Part shown: piece after piece, positions 13,557-25,544 of the stretch
How the letters are laid out: each line of letters begins with the position of its first letter
Position numbering within the stretch: the stretch's first letter is position 1
Notes under the pieces: model-generated
What the model saw: only the letters and a program-made list of their open reading frames with translations
Told to the model about the DNA's origin: nothing
Databases searched by the model: none
DNA from: Paragonimus westermani
Taxonomy: Eukaryota; Platyhelminthes; Trematoda; Plagiorchiida; Troglotrematidae
Direction: 5' to 3'
Assembly: GCA_008508345.1 (NCBI GenBank)
Contig: QNGE01000765.1
Coordinates: forward strand, 132,676 to 196,675
Length of the DNA: 64,000 nucleotides
Made by a program: the position numbers and the translations under genes

Positions 13557-13740
13557 GTCAAGTTTATCGTCTAAACAGAATGACAATGGAATAATCAAAA
13601 CACTTATTGCAACAGCAACAACACAGAGCAAATAGAATGTAGTTAGTCTAGTGCAAGATAACACACACTGTGTGTACGGAGTGCGAACGATTGGTTATAG
13701 TAGAAAAAATGGACAAGTTGAATAGTTATGGGTAAACTGA
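13557..13740 (+). repeat. Dispersed repeat, copy 1 (pair with 15655-15830)
   Basis: It shares with 15655-15830 the order TTTATC, TAAACAGAA, GGAATAA, AACAC(A/G)CAGAGCA and TGCGAACGATTG-like blocks, in the same orientation, at perhaps 70-75% by eye. It could be an LTR or SINE fragment; I cannot tell which. Confidence 0.45.
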
Positions 13741-14339
13741 CAAGCACGCGCTTGAGATGTTTGACTGGACCTCAAATACACTCGCAAAATAATGCTTGGA
13801 TGGTAATGATTTCAATCTCGAGCGCGTGGACTGAATATTTTACACCCATGAACACGTAGGCAGTTTACGCAATCGCTGTAGGACACATGAATAAAGAAAG
13901 ACTTGATAACATATGGTTTGACCGCTATAACAGCTCAAATGAATTATGAGCGGATCTGACCGTGGTCATCCGTGGTGGGGCATCCAAACCCAGCAATGTC
14001 ACGGCCGACCTGGTATCCAGCTCGAATGCAACCCATTGCGCATTCATATTTACGGAGAAAATAAACAGTGTGTTTGATGCCGTTCTATGGTGGTGGCTGA
14101 CCACGGTACCAAGTCACTGAATACACAAATTCTCATTGACTGGACTTGTTGATCTCGAAGTTCAGGTTTAAAAATTACTAGATTTAGAATGACAAAACTT
14201 CTGAGTATGATCATTATTCTAACAGAATTGACTAATCGATTCCGATCGTGGGCAACCATTCGGTTCTGAATGATAATCACCAGATCGATAGCGACAAATC
14301 TCTTTATGAAGTCTGAAATGTACTACCTAGTTATTTTAT
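13741..14339. other. No gene seen
   Basis: Short ORFs only. Confidence 0.35.
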
Positions 14340-15330
14340 TCACTCACAACAGCCTTGAGCTTGACCAGAAGGTGTCGTCGCTCATCACATTTAAAAGAGT
14401 ACTTCACTAAAAAGGACTAAAAGTGATCGAAGACTAAGCAAGGGAACTAGAAATGATGTGAATGCGGGCATGCCACTGACTACGGCATACCGCCATCTCG
14501 GAGAGCGTTTCTAACCAGAGATTTGTGGAAACACGAGAACCCCAACCAGGCAGGCGGAACCTATTCACTTTGCTCAATGGAATAGTCGGGGTCGTCATAG
14601 ATCGTGACCATGTTGTTGCTTAACCACCAAGCAGTTTTGCCCGTGTTGGTGGTCCCAGTGTATAACGCCCGGTACGGTAAACGATCAGTCGGCACACGGA
14701 GTGCGTGACTCAACCATTGCAGATTGTGCAACGTGATTAGTTCTCCAACTGATTGTGCAACCCGAGAGTTTCGGACGAACGGCCGTAATGCTCACACGCT
14801 CAGTCCACTTATTGTGGACTAACTGGCTAAGACAGTGGTGGTCAAACACATCAAGTCTGTTGACATCTTTGTCGCGAGCAAGCCACGTTTCCGAGCCATA
14901 GAGTAAAATAGAACACATATAAACATTACATATTCTTCCTTTCAACGACAACCGGACGTCGTTCCGAAGCCACAGGTGATGCACGTTGGCAGTTAGTATG
15001 TACTTTTTACCATCCTGCATAACGGCTCATCGACAATACTGGACGCTGAAGAGAAACTGCTACCCAAGTGTAAGAAACCGTCCACAGATACAAGCGGACT
15101 GCCAGTAATGAGGAATGTAGGAGTGGTAGTGCCTCAATTTTTTCCCACGTTAAGAAATCCAGACAGCAATCACTCCCGCACTTGTTTGTTACAAACGCCG
15201 GCAATAAACGCCTCTGTTTGATGTGATTTTGAGGGATGCGTTTATAGTCGATCTGGAAGAGCCAGAAACGGTGAAATAAAGACGTCGACAGATTCATCAG
15301 CGTGTTGACGTACTGAACGGAATTCATAGT
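14340..15330 (-). pseudogene. RTE-clade retrotransposon relic, 3' part
   Basis: Minus-strand translation gives VHHLWLRNDVRLSLKGRICN, then CSILLYGSETWLARDKDVN and FDHHCLSQLVHNKWTERV, the post-RT region of RTE elements. The 3' untranslated end reaches about 14340. Upstream (15327-15007) the frame is shifted and includes a GSDCCLDFLTWEK block from before that region. There is no RT catalytic core and there are several frame breaks. It belongs to the same subfamily as 1-565, 43230-44430 and 55865-57370. Confidence 0.75.
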
Positions 15331-15654
15331 GTGCTATCGAAACATGTCTTCTTCATGTTCTGTCTACAGATTCCAGTACACAAGATAAATCTTGTTTGGC
15401 GTTCGAACGCAATTTGCCAAAGTGCCGTTGTCATTCCTGACCGAGATAACGATGTAGCAAGTTACCTTTTAAAATACCATCTACATTTTGGTTATCACCA
15501 TGCAATACAAGCAGATGTATGAAATTTGTAAAAGTAGTTTCCCCCTGAAGCTGTCATTGATCAGTAGGCTTTTCCACAAGTGAGTTCTGAAATAAGATGT
15601 ATAAAAGGGATTTACCACAATCCAAGCAATTAATGCCAGTCGCCGAGCGGCTAG

Positions 15655-15830
15655 GTTTATCATTTAAACAGAACGATAGCGGAATAACCAAGACGTTTAT
15701 TGGAACAACGCAGAGCAGATGCGGCGCATGCAGTACGCACTGTGAGAACAGTGGGAGCGTGAACGATTGTTTAAAGCGATCGATAAAACGGGCAATTCAA
15801 CCGGTTATTGATAGATCGATAGGCGCACGG
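15655..15830 (+). repeat. Dispersed repeat, copy 2 (pair with 13557-13740)
   Basis: See copy 1. The two lie about 2.1 kb apart in direct orientation with an RTE relic between them. Confidence 0.45.
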
Positions 15831-18800
15831 TTAATGCCTGTGGAATAGTCAATCACATATCGCTGGTGAACATATCAGACATAAACATGCGACAGACTGG
15901 CTTGAGGGTATTTAGGATACCCTGTGAACCAGAATCTCACTGGTGATCCTGTATTGTCAATCAGGAAGAAAGATTATCGCGCGTATCTCCCCCATTGTGT
16001 GAGCGGTGTATCCTGTTTCACAAGAACAAGAAAATGAGTGAATACATAATGAAGTAGCACAACTAAGCATTGCTCTTGAACTGACAGGTGAACGCCTTCT
16101 TGTAACTTTTCGGTCGTAGGATTTTGGGAACATCATTGTACTATTCGTCCACCGAAGAGAGCCTACAAACTGCGTACACGCATTATGGCTTATTTGTAAT
16201 TCACCACTCGGAAATGAATTTTAAAAGTTCTCCTAATGATGACATCAAAAAACACGTTTAAAAAAACAGAAGTCACAAACAAAGGAAAATGAGGAACACA
16301 AAGCGCTGAGGACAATTGAAGGCAACTGGCAGCTAAATCCACCAGAAACCCTTGACCAAACAACAGACACAAAAACTCTAGCATTGAGGCCCTCCTTAGT
16401 GCTTTAGCGAGCAAAATGAGGTGGGGAGGTGGAGTTTTACGAAACCTTCACTTGGCTGAGGCAATAATGTGCCTGTCGGGATGGCAGCGTTCTTCTTAGC
16501 GTTTACACACTGGTAACGTCATCACCCTACCATTCCGGCCAAGGGTTTACTCTCGTAACACATTTGTCCTCCAAAAACAGGAAACCGCGGTGATAAACTT
16601 AATCAAACAATCTCAAGTCCTCTAAGTTTGTCCTTATAGGTTTTTGCCGTAGCTTCTACATTAACGCATATTCGAATTCTAGTGCAACCTCGTGAAACTT
16701 GCACTTTCGCAAATCAACATGCTCGGTTAGGATTCTAGTGCACATCTGTTGAAGGAACCCACTTACATCCATCTAAAACCGTCTCTTCCTTTAAGAAAAC
16801 GATTCTATCCAATCAGAATAAGCGGAGATGTCATGAACAGTCGAGGGGTAATCTTCGCCATTTTTACCTGTTCGGCCATTATTTCACCGTGATCATTAGA
16901 GACTTAGTGACCCCAACAACTTTTTCGATGTCTATCCTGCGATTTTCTGATTCGAGAATGTTTGCAGGTCGTTATTCACCCTATGAATACCTTACAATTT
17001 CCTCCTTGTTACACACGTTGTTGGAGCGAAACAGCGTTGTTTTTCGCACCGGTCTTTTGGTTTGACTTGGGCAAAATTGACGTATCATTACACAGTGGGC
17101 AAACTAGCGTATTGAGTCGAGGGTTTGCAACATTTGGCGACGGAAGAACTCACGACGTCACTAACTTTCGAGCAGATGCAAACTCCTTCAACAGCAACAG
17201 AAACAATCTGAACGGACGCAGTTAAAACTGATTGAAACCCTGATGCAGAAGCAGTCTCACGAAAAAACGAATGAGGCTTGTTTGTCGTGCTTAGGGTAGT
17301 GCGGAATTCCCGAAGTATTGCATTATTTCCATAGGTCACCTCTGTAAAATTCCCAATGGAGTTTTCTGCATCATTCGATAACTAGCTGCTGAATGTGTCA
17401 ACCTACCTCCAATCTCCTTTAAAGTTTCCTTAGCTTGTTTATGTCGCATTTCATGTACGTTCAGTTGGGTCTACCATTTCCGACATACCCTTAAAACCTG
17501 CATTATCGGTATAGGTAGAACGTCGTACAACTTCTGATGGGTATTAGTGCATCGTTTGTGAACAACTTGCTGCTGACTGTTCCATTATTTGAACCAACTT
17601 TTAACCATCTGTAAAGCTGTCTGAATATATTTTCGCTGTGTTTCACACACTGAGTGAGATACATATCCTTGTACTTCTCTTTCAGAAGATTAATTGTGAA
17701 AATGTTGTCGTGTTGTGACCAACAAGAACCCCACACATACGGCTGATTGCAGTACTTTCATGCAGTGAACCGACCCAACTGGTAATAGCATTGTACATTT
17801 CACCGTCCCGCTGGTACCGTCTAACTGGCTGGAGAGTTCGAGTATTCACACTATTGGTTGGAAACACTGGCGAGCCTGAGTCCGCAAACTTGCTGTCCTT
17901 TCTGCTTTGCGAAATTCTTTTCTCCTCTGGCAGCACTTGGATTCGATTGTTACTCAGCTACTCTGTGGACCACCGCCAGGACCAACAGCAGTCCGAGCCA
18001 CCATACTCACAGCTGAAAATGATGGTAATGAAACACTTCACCTTATCATTATAATGTAAAGAAATCATGTCTGTGTGGTTATTCGGATCACAATATTCTT
18101 ACGCTATTGTCTATTTCGCTAGAGCGGGATAGGCTCCGAAGGAATACCTGCAGCAGGATGGGTATAGAAAGGATACGCAACTAGGAATATTTTTAGTTTT
18201 AAACGGTGGGTAAAAGGGATTTACTGTAGGTTTTCGTTTTGGTCCACGTAGTCTGTAAACTCCCCATATGGACCAAGTGTTCCCAACTGGCACAGCGCTT
18301 GACACATAAAGGCAAAATACAGGGCTCTACATAAGATGCTGGCTGAATAAGAGCAGCAGTCCGTCCCCTAATATGATACTAATATTCACAACTTCACGCA
18401 TCGAAATCTGAAGTCCAATCCACGAAAAACAATGGATACAATCATTTTTCGGAAGGTCCTGGTTATCCCAAACCTATGTCACTGTCTCAATCACTTTACA
18501 CGAACAAATGCCACTACAGTTAATGTGTAACACCTGAAGCAACAAAAAAAGCTGAGTGGCGAGCAGTTTTTGACCTCCACCATTTGAATTACGGCAACGC
18601 CTGAACCTCACTCTTTAGTTAACCTGTGAAGTCCGTAGTTTCCGCATAACAAATCACCCGACGAGCACCGCACGACAAATGGGGATGAGCGCACGAGCCG
18701 AACTGCCGGAAGCACTGTAGCACACAAATAAATAACGTTCATTTGCCATCAACGACATGAACGACTTGAAAGGAGCACATACAATAGAGTATCAAAGGCA

Positions 18801-19369
18801 GGATATTCGAAAACAGAAAAGTGCTCCAAAAATTACAGAATATGCCGCTCGATACTGTCATGTGTACTGTCGACGCGTCGTCCAGGCTGCATTTCTCAAG
18901 AGATACTACCCTAAGAAAAGGTTTCTTTCAGTTAGTCCATGGGGGGGGTTACAATGTGCCTAAGCATAGGAGCCCCAGTTGCGATGAATTTGAGTTTGAG
19001 GAATTGAGCTCAGGAGTTTCACAGGACGTCCGTTCTATGGAAAAGCAAAATGGCAAAACCACGGCGAACTTGCGCGAAAAGCATATTTCAGGGCAAGCTG
19101 CTCGTGTCCGGATTTTTACCAGAAAACTTTCGTATCGAAGTACAAACACAACCAGACTGTAAATGTGCTAATCACTGGAGCCAATTAAGGCTATCATTCG
19201 GCTAGCAATTATAAAAACGATGATCAGACTCGAATTCATGGGAAATACCAGTTCAGGCTGATCACACGTCGTTAGAGCCCAACACCTGTGCATTTGGAAG
19301 TGAACATCCATCACATTACAGCATGACATATAGGTAACAGTGAAGCTGACTCACAATCTCGACACTCAC
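15831..19369. other. No gene recognised
   Basis: There are several short ORFs. Two overlapping minus-strand frames at 17936-17682 and 17736-17503 would give one longer reading frame if shifted by a base. They have no domain I recognise and could be chance, a decayed gene, or exons with a splice junction between them. Two overlapping plus-strand frames at 18757-19162 are also unrecognised. Confidence 0.35.
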
Positions 19370-19699
19370 CGCATGGGTAACTTGCTTACGCGGGAGTCGG
19401 CAGGAAAGGCCTCGAAGTTGTGCTGCAAGACCAAATGACACCAACGTGACTGCTGTGAACAACGGCTGCAAAGTGAGTAGCGCATCGCACGCCAACTCAC
19501 ACACAACGCCAAAGTCATAGCACTCAACGTACAAAATGACGAATTCTAACGAAGAAAATGCGCGATATCCGCGGCTTAATTCAGCGACCATTTTGAGCAG
19601 ATTAACAGTGCAGCACTGTGACTCACCCAGTAAATGGTAGGCTAAAAGTGCCTGTTTTGTGAATGTGTCGGTTGGAACTTTCAGCAAGTTGGTGTTCAT
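19370..19699 (-). CDS. Possible first exon of an unknown gene
   Basis: On the minus strand an ATG at 19699 opens 110 codons rich in Leu, Ala, Val and Cys, starting MNTNLLKVPTDTF and reaching LPRKQVTHA. A strong donor (GCG then GTGAGT) ends it at 19370 in phase 0; without splicing the frame stops at 19316. The composition suggests a helical protein, but I recognise no family. No matching downstream exon was identified. It lies about 300 bases beyond the stop codon of the MBD-domain gene, on the same strand. It may be chance. Confidence 0.3.
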
Positions 19700-20007
19700 T
19701 CATGAATTCTCGTACTCGTCTATTAACTTATCACCGTCTGTTTGAAAACCAGTTTGTCCTGCGTTCATCTACGCTGAGCTCGAGTACTGATGGTTGAACA
19801 AATCGAACCCATAACGGTACATACACAGATGAGATTGTGGCTCTACGGGCTGAGTTACAAACCAAAACAGAGAAAAAGGTGATATTTTCGATCGTCCAAA
19901 TACGGATAGAACAAGCGTGCAAAGAAGACAGGGAATAAGAGGCGCTGTCATACCGTACACAAAAAGCGGAACCTTTCGGGGAATGGAACAGTAACTAACT
20001 GAAACTC

Positions 20008-21179
20008 CTACTGAGATCCGTGGGGTGTTAACTGACGCTGCAAAGCAGCCAGATACGTTTGTAGTTGTGTTGTCGGATCGATCATTTGTTGATTATGTGG
20101 ACTGGACTGCAGTTGGGATGGCAACAAGGTGGGCTGCTGACGTGAAAGCAGGGAGGCCAGCGCTAGTTGTCGCTGTTGTTGATGGAGGGTAGTGATAAGT
20201 TGCTGCTGCTGTAAAGCGTTACCCATGGCAGTCAACTCTGGCCAAGAATGGGCCCAAGCAGTATTTAACTGAGGATGACCGGCAAGAAGAAAGGGGTTGA
20301 ACTGAGATTGAGGGTTAACAACGGGAGCCGTTGGTAGCCCTATATACGCCTGGTGGTTAGTCGTCGAGTCCGCAGACAAAGCCGCCATGACAGCAGCAAG
20401 CTGTTGCTGTGATTTCTGCGCCTGAATTAGTTGCGAGTAGGCGATCATTTGATTTACAACAAGCTGATTGGCGTTATTATGAGATAAACAGGTTTGCCAC
20501 AAGTTCTGATCAGCGGCCAATCCGGACAGTTTGAGCAAGTGCAGTTCGCTGTCGGCGCCATCTGAGTGACCCGCAGGCGGAACAACGGATGGTATAACGG
20601 CAAGACTGGATGAAGGCGTCGAAGCTTGGAGTGAGGCAGTCGTAAAAGTTTCCGTGGTCATTTTTGCGATTGTATCACCACTGAGCGGAACGGTCATACA
20701 GAATGAAGAGGGGAGCCCGGACGAAGCACAGGGACTGAGTGGATTCGAAGAGGACACCACTAATGACGTACAATCAGTTTGAGGTGTGCTGACCGGCTCT
20801 GAAACCATAAGACGGGAGGCCTGACCGTCTTGAGCAGGATTAATCTGATCTGCCAAAGAAACACCCGAGATTCTATGTACAGCGTGCTGTGCAGTCACAT
20901 CCGATAAGTGACACTCCAAACTAACCGACGGCTGACACGCAGAGGTTGCGTTCACTCCGTGAGCGCTCGAACAAAAATCGTTCTCAGACGTTATAGCTTG
21001 ACGAACATCTCCAGAGATGCAGATGCTACTGTTTTCGCTTTCCACGCCTTCACCTTCCTCAACGGTTTTGCAGGGATCAGCATCGTCCGATTCACCCGAA
21101 GGTGCCTTACGTAAACGTTTGATAGGAAGGTTGAAATCTTCCTTCGTAGTGTGATTAGGATTGAAAGATATTCGACAAG
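20008..21179 (-). CDS. MBD-domain protein, last exon (Gln-rich C-terminal region)
   Basis: The exon opens after a good acceptor (pyrimidine-rich stretch, then CTGCAG, 21180-21185) and runs 390 codons to a TAG at 20008. The open frame extends slightly upstream to 21231, but without an ATG. It begins near CRISFNPNHTT, with a basic LPIKRLRKA patch that could be a nuclear signal. It then becomes Ser/Thr-rich and finally Gln/Leu/Ala-rich, with QQQQLITTLHQQQRQL near the end. This is typical of disordered transcription or chromatin regulators. No PHD, bromodomain or SET domain follows, which argues against BAZ2 or SETDB proteins. The acceptor phase accepts the single base left over from the exon at 33738-33994. 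Confidence 0.6.
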
Positions 21180-23039
21180 CTGCAGTTGGAACAGAAAAAT
21201 GTGAAGCAAGTAGAGAGTCTAATTTTGACAAAAACAGTGATTTGATTTAAACAACAAATAGGTGATAACGATAAGTATGAATAAGCAATGAGTTGAACCA
21301 AGTGGACTATTCGATTGGCAAATGTCCAGCTTGAATTAACTCTAGTTTGCCCCCAAATGAAGAGGGTAATGACAGACTTAGATGGACATAGAGCAGGAGA
21401 CGTTCCGTTGGGTGATAACTAGTTAGAAGGCATACCAACGTTCAGTCATTTGAATGAGTACTAGTAAAAACACACGCATATATGTATATATTTAAAATAG
21501 AGGAGGCATACTGTGAATAGTGAGCGACTAATTGTAACGTTTCAAATACACATTAGAATCCGTTATCGAACATACAAATATGCCGGAATAGGAGTATTTT
21601 ACCGCTCACCGTGTTCGCCTGTCGGTGCCTTCACTTGTCTTTCCTATCGTTAACGCTGGAAAGAAAAACAAGCAAACATACCGGCAGACGCCCGTCACGA
21701 ATACGGTGAGTGGTGAAACATTCTTATTCTGGCACACATTTATTTGTTTAACAACGGATCTGAGTGTGTATTTGAAATGTTACGATAAGTCGTTCACCAC
21801 TCACAGTATACCTCCGATAACTATTTTAAATGCGCATATTTGTACATTCGTTCACTTCTGTATCAACCAGCGAGCCAACTGTCTAGAGGAGTATTCGTTC
21901 TTTTTTATATAAAAAAAACAGGTGTTTGATGGTCTGCAAATTGTCCTTTTCTTCAGGCTTGCTGGTATACCTTACGCTGAAAATTTCGGTTGGTTTTTCA
22001 GTCCAAACTTAAATCTGTACCCGATTAATCCAATTTACACAGTGTGTTAATACAATTGCACTAAGACTAATTCTGCCTCATATTTTTAACACTTTTCCTC
22101 CTGGCCTACAATTTACTGTTGCAGTCTCCCCAACCTTCGTTTCCGGTAAACATGGATTTCAGTTTCACACTAGATTACCACCTGCCAAACTGCCACTGGT
22201 CGCCCGGACTACAAAAATTACTACTCAGAAGGCTATCAGTTTTACTCCATCTAGTATATACAGTATACAGGACTTGTGCGTGGAACCGCAAGTGTAGTTA
22301 AGCTTTCAGGTGGATGTTCTTTGACCTCAGTCACCGTGAGAACAAGAAACCCCATGTGTGAAACCCGCTCGAACATGATAAGCCAAGACGCCACAACCGC
22401 GAGTGACGACTAGAACCAAACGAATTCCAAAGACGGGAGCACCATCGCCATTCTCATCCCTCTATTTCCCATAGCGTCTAGTCAGGACCTACAGTGACAA
22501 ACCCTTGGTGAACGACTTCATTTCTCCATACCAGGTGATTGTCTGATCACATCGCACCTTAAGCCATTCAGCACAGACATCAGTAAGAAGTGTCTGGTGC
22601 GGCAGACCAATAATTGGACCACAGTTTGCGTGAACGAGACTTTATGGAAACCACAGATTTGGCATGTTCAGATTCCTATCTGATTTGCTATTTGTCTAGT
22701 TTAGCCCACCTATGTGACTTGTGTATTTGAAATATTGTTGTGACACGGCAAAAGTAAACGGAACAGTAGGAGAACTGAACTGTTAGTTGATGCGTTTGTG
22801 TGCCCAATAGGTTTACGAACATTTTGTTGTCCCATGGACTGTTACATCTCAAAAAGTTACCCCTCGTTCTAAGAAGCAATCTAAACCCGAAAATGAACTG
22901 CGTAAACCTCAAAACCGAAGTAGTATAGAGACCTTTGTGAGTACACATTCATTCCAGAACCTAAGAGTATGGGGGGCGCTAACAGGTGAGTGACGAAAAG
23001 GTTAGGAAGTGGGTATTTAACAGTGAATGTGAAGTGATG
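21180..23039. other. Intron sequence, nothing recognised
   Basis: This is AT-rich sequence with short ORFs only, lying inside the last proposed intron of the MBD-domain gene. Confidence 0.4.
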
Positions 23040-23275
23040 TTCACTCTTCACTTTGTAAATACGTGCAAACTCAGATGGTTAGACCATGTAATGGAAACAA
23101 CAGCTGATCGTCTGTTACATTGCACACTCATTGTTAACGTCTCAAGCGATTGACGTTACGTGCGAGGTAGACAAATGAAGACTTGCCTTGAAGAAACGGT
23201 CATTCGCCGAAGGTTAGTAACGGTAGACCGCGTTCATTTCCTGAGTTGAGGCCCTCTCAACTAGTAGATTCGCTG
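23040..23275 (+). pseudogene. RTE 3' coding scrap
   Basis: Translation from about 23068 gives LRWLDHVMETTADRLLHCTL, then a stop, then RYVRGRQMKTCLEE. This is the LRWLGHV / GRQ..T..R..K order of the RTE C-terminal region. It is isolated and frameshifted. Confidence 0.55.
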
Positions 23276-23829
23276 ACTGAACATTTTATGAAGAGTAGCA
23301 ACTAACCGGGCTGAGTGGTTATTGTCCGGCCGCGTTCTATGGAATCAGCGTACTTAATGACGCGGGACAGTGAGGCTGTCTTGCTGAGGGCGCCTTACAT
23401 TCACTTACGACCTAGGAGTTTGTCTGCAATGTGTAGGCAGCAAGACTTTAAATATACATATAGGTATGTAAAGTGTTTTGATATGTACGTAGCTATTTCC
23501 AGTCATTTGCTCCCTTCCTTTGTTTCTTCTTTCTCTTACATGTGATCAGTAGGTGCCAGTTATTTTCACTAATACTTTGAAATACACTCAGTTTATCATC
23601 TACTCAGTTTTGAAGGTTAACTATTCCTTGCTCATTAATGAGAATAGGCCGGCTAGTGAACTACAAGATGCGTAAACCTTGTGCTTCAGCAACAAGGCTC
23701 CCATCAAATCCAGGCAGAAAATGTAAACAACGCATATGCTGCTTGCCATTCTGGGCTTGAGTCTGAGCCCCGTGCATTTTAATGCCCATCACATGCTGAA
23801 GACTTTACATGTGATGCAAAAGGGTTTTA
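23276..23829. other. No gene seen
   Basis: Short ORFs only. Confidence 0.35.
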
Positions 23830-25530
23830 CGCTACTTGGACCTTCCGATTTCTACTCCAACCACTTCTACCATTCAGGTCTCTCTCGAGATCAAGTTACT
23901 GAAACGCCGCAAGGCACCCGAGCCAGACGAACTCCCTCTTGTCTTCTTCAAAGACAGAGATCCGACCCTAGTTAACGGTCTACTCCAGAAACTCTGGATC
24001 AGCGAAGTGGAACCAAATAACTGGGAAGTGCTTAACATTGCCCCACATCTACAAACAGACCTCATGCAGTTCATGTGCAAATCAAAAAGGGACCAGCCTA
24101 GTTCCCAGCGCGACAAAGCTGCGCACGGCCATTGTACCCAGTTGACTAAGCGAAACGCATGAAGAACATATCCGTGAGAAACAAGTTGGGTTTCACCTTG
24201 ATCGTGGTGACTGCACTGATCACATCTTCACAGTTTGTTAGGTGCTTGAACACCACCATTCATATAAAAGGCCAACAGTGGTTGTCCTCCTGGACATCAG
24301 AGAAACCTTCGATCCGGCTGACAGAGCAGCACTCTGGGAATATCCATCAAGGAACGGAGTGCCTATGAAGTATGTGAACATTCTGAAAACAACTTACCTT
24401 CAGACCGTGAACAGGATTAAGATTTATGACAGCGTATCACCGACCTTTCACACTCCAAGTGTAGCGTGACAAGGCTGTTCAGCCTCCTTCTTCCTATTCT
24501 ACTTTGCAATAGATGACATCCTAAAGTGTGCCCTGAGAGACTGCAAATATAATGGTGTGAAACTGCCACCAGACACCCGACTTCGAGACACAAAGTATGC
24601 AGACGACATCGCATCAATCCACGAGGGCTCCAATAAAACCTAGAACCCCATAGACGGATTAGGGGCTTCAATTCGTCAGTTTGGTATGGCTTTAGCATCT
24701 ACTAAGGGCAAGGTGCCGTTTCAAAATTAACAGGAAAACGCACCTGCTCTTACCCGTGCTCGTGGAAATGGTCGAAAAGCTCACACCACATACTGTGGAA
24801 GCTGTATCAGCGCTGGTGAAATGTCTGATAAGACCACCAAACACACAGTACGAGCTCGGATGGTGCTTACCAACTTACATCATCTGTGGCGTCAGCATGA
24901 TATCAGTCTTTCTGTGAAAGACCGAAAGTACAATGCCACCGTAAGGGAAGTCCTATTGTACGGCCCCCAAACCTGGTCCATTCACGCGGAGGATATTCAA
25001 GGAGTATGGCTTCTAATCCCCGATGTCTCCGAAGCGTTAGCGGCATGTGGTCGAAACATCATGTCAGCAATAACGAACTTCGCCGAAGTGTTTTCAGAAC
25101 GCACAAATTCTGTCGACCCTTGAGCATAGTGAACTCGTCTCACAGGCTTCAATGATTTGGTCACATCTTACAAACACCAACTCACTGCCTGCCATATTGC
25201 GTCTTGTTTGCGATTACGGTGTTTGGCTGGAACCGACAGCCCGGTGTTCAACGCATGGCTTGGGTTCGAGGCATGAATGTGCTCAGTCTGAAATTTTTTC
25301 AGTAAGGCGTTCCCGGCCTCCTGGCTGTAGTCCAAATGGCAATGAACGCTTTTGGCTGGGGACGCTGTTTGATGTGGCGAAGACAACGGCGCTCTTGTTT
25401 CGAGTCTCCATACGTATCGTTGTAATTAATCCCTTCACATTTTTCCTTCTTCATCGTACACTACTTTTTTCCACAAATTGGAACACATTTTCCACTCAAC
25501 GTGGCCACTACTTATTAAGTGTACACTTGT
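23830..25530 (+). pseudogene. RTE-clade retrotransposon relic
   Basis: The reverse transcriptase can be followed through shifts of frame: KLLKRRKAPEPDELPLVFFK, then RPTVVVLLDIRETFDPADRA, a QGCSASFFLFYFAIDDIL block, and RLRDTKYADDIASIHEG, where the catalytic YADD survives (about 24595). The post-RT region at 24821-25123 has LTNLHHLWRQHDISLSVKDR and REVLLYGPQTWS. A decayed C-terminal tail reaches about 25300. There are stops in every long block. It appears to be truncated at the 5' end inside the RT. Confidence 0.75.
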
Positions 25531-25544
25531 AGCAACACTCAACA

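Noticed and set aside
20008..21231. Single-exon gene of 407 codons starting at 21231
   Set aside because: The opening codon is TTG, not ATG; a strong acceptor lies just inside at 21180, so it is better read as the last exon of a spliced gene.
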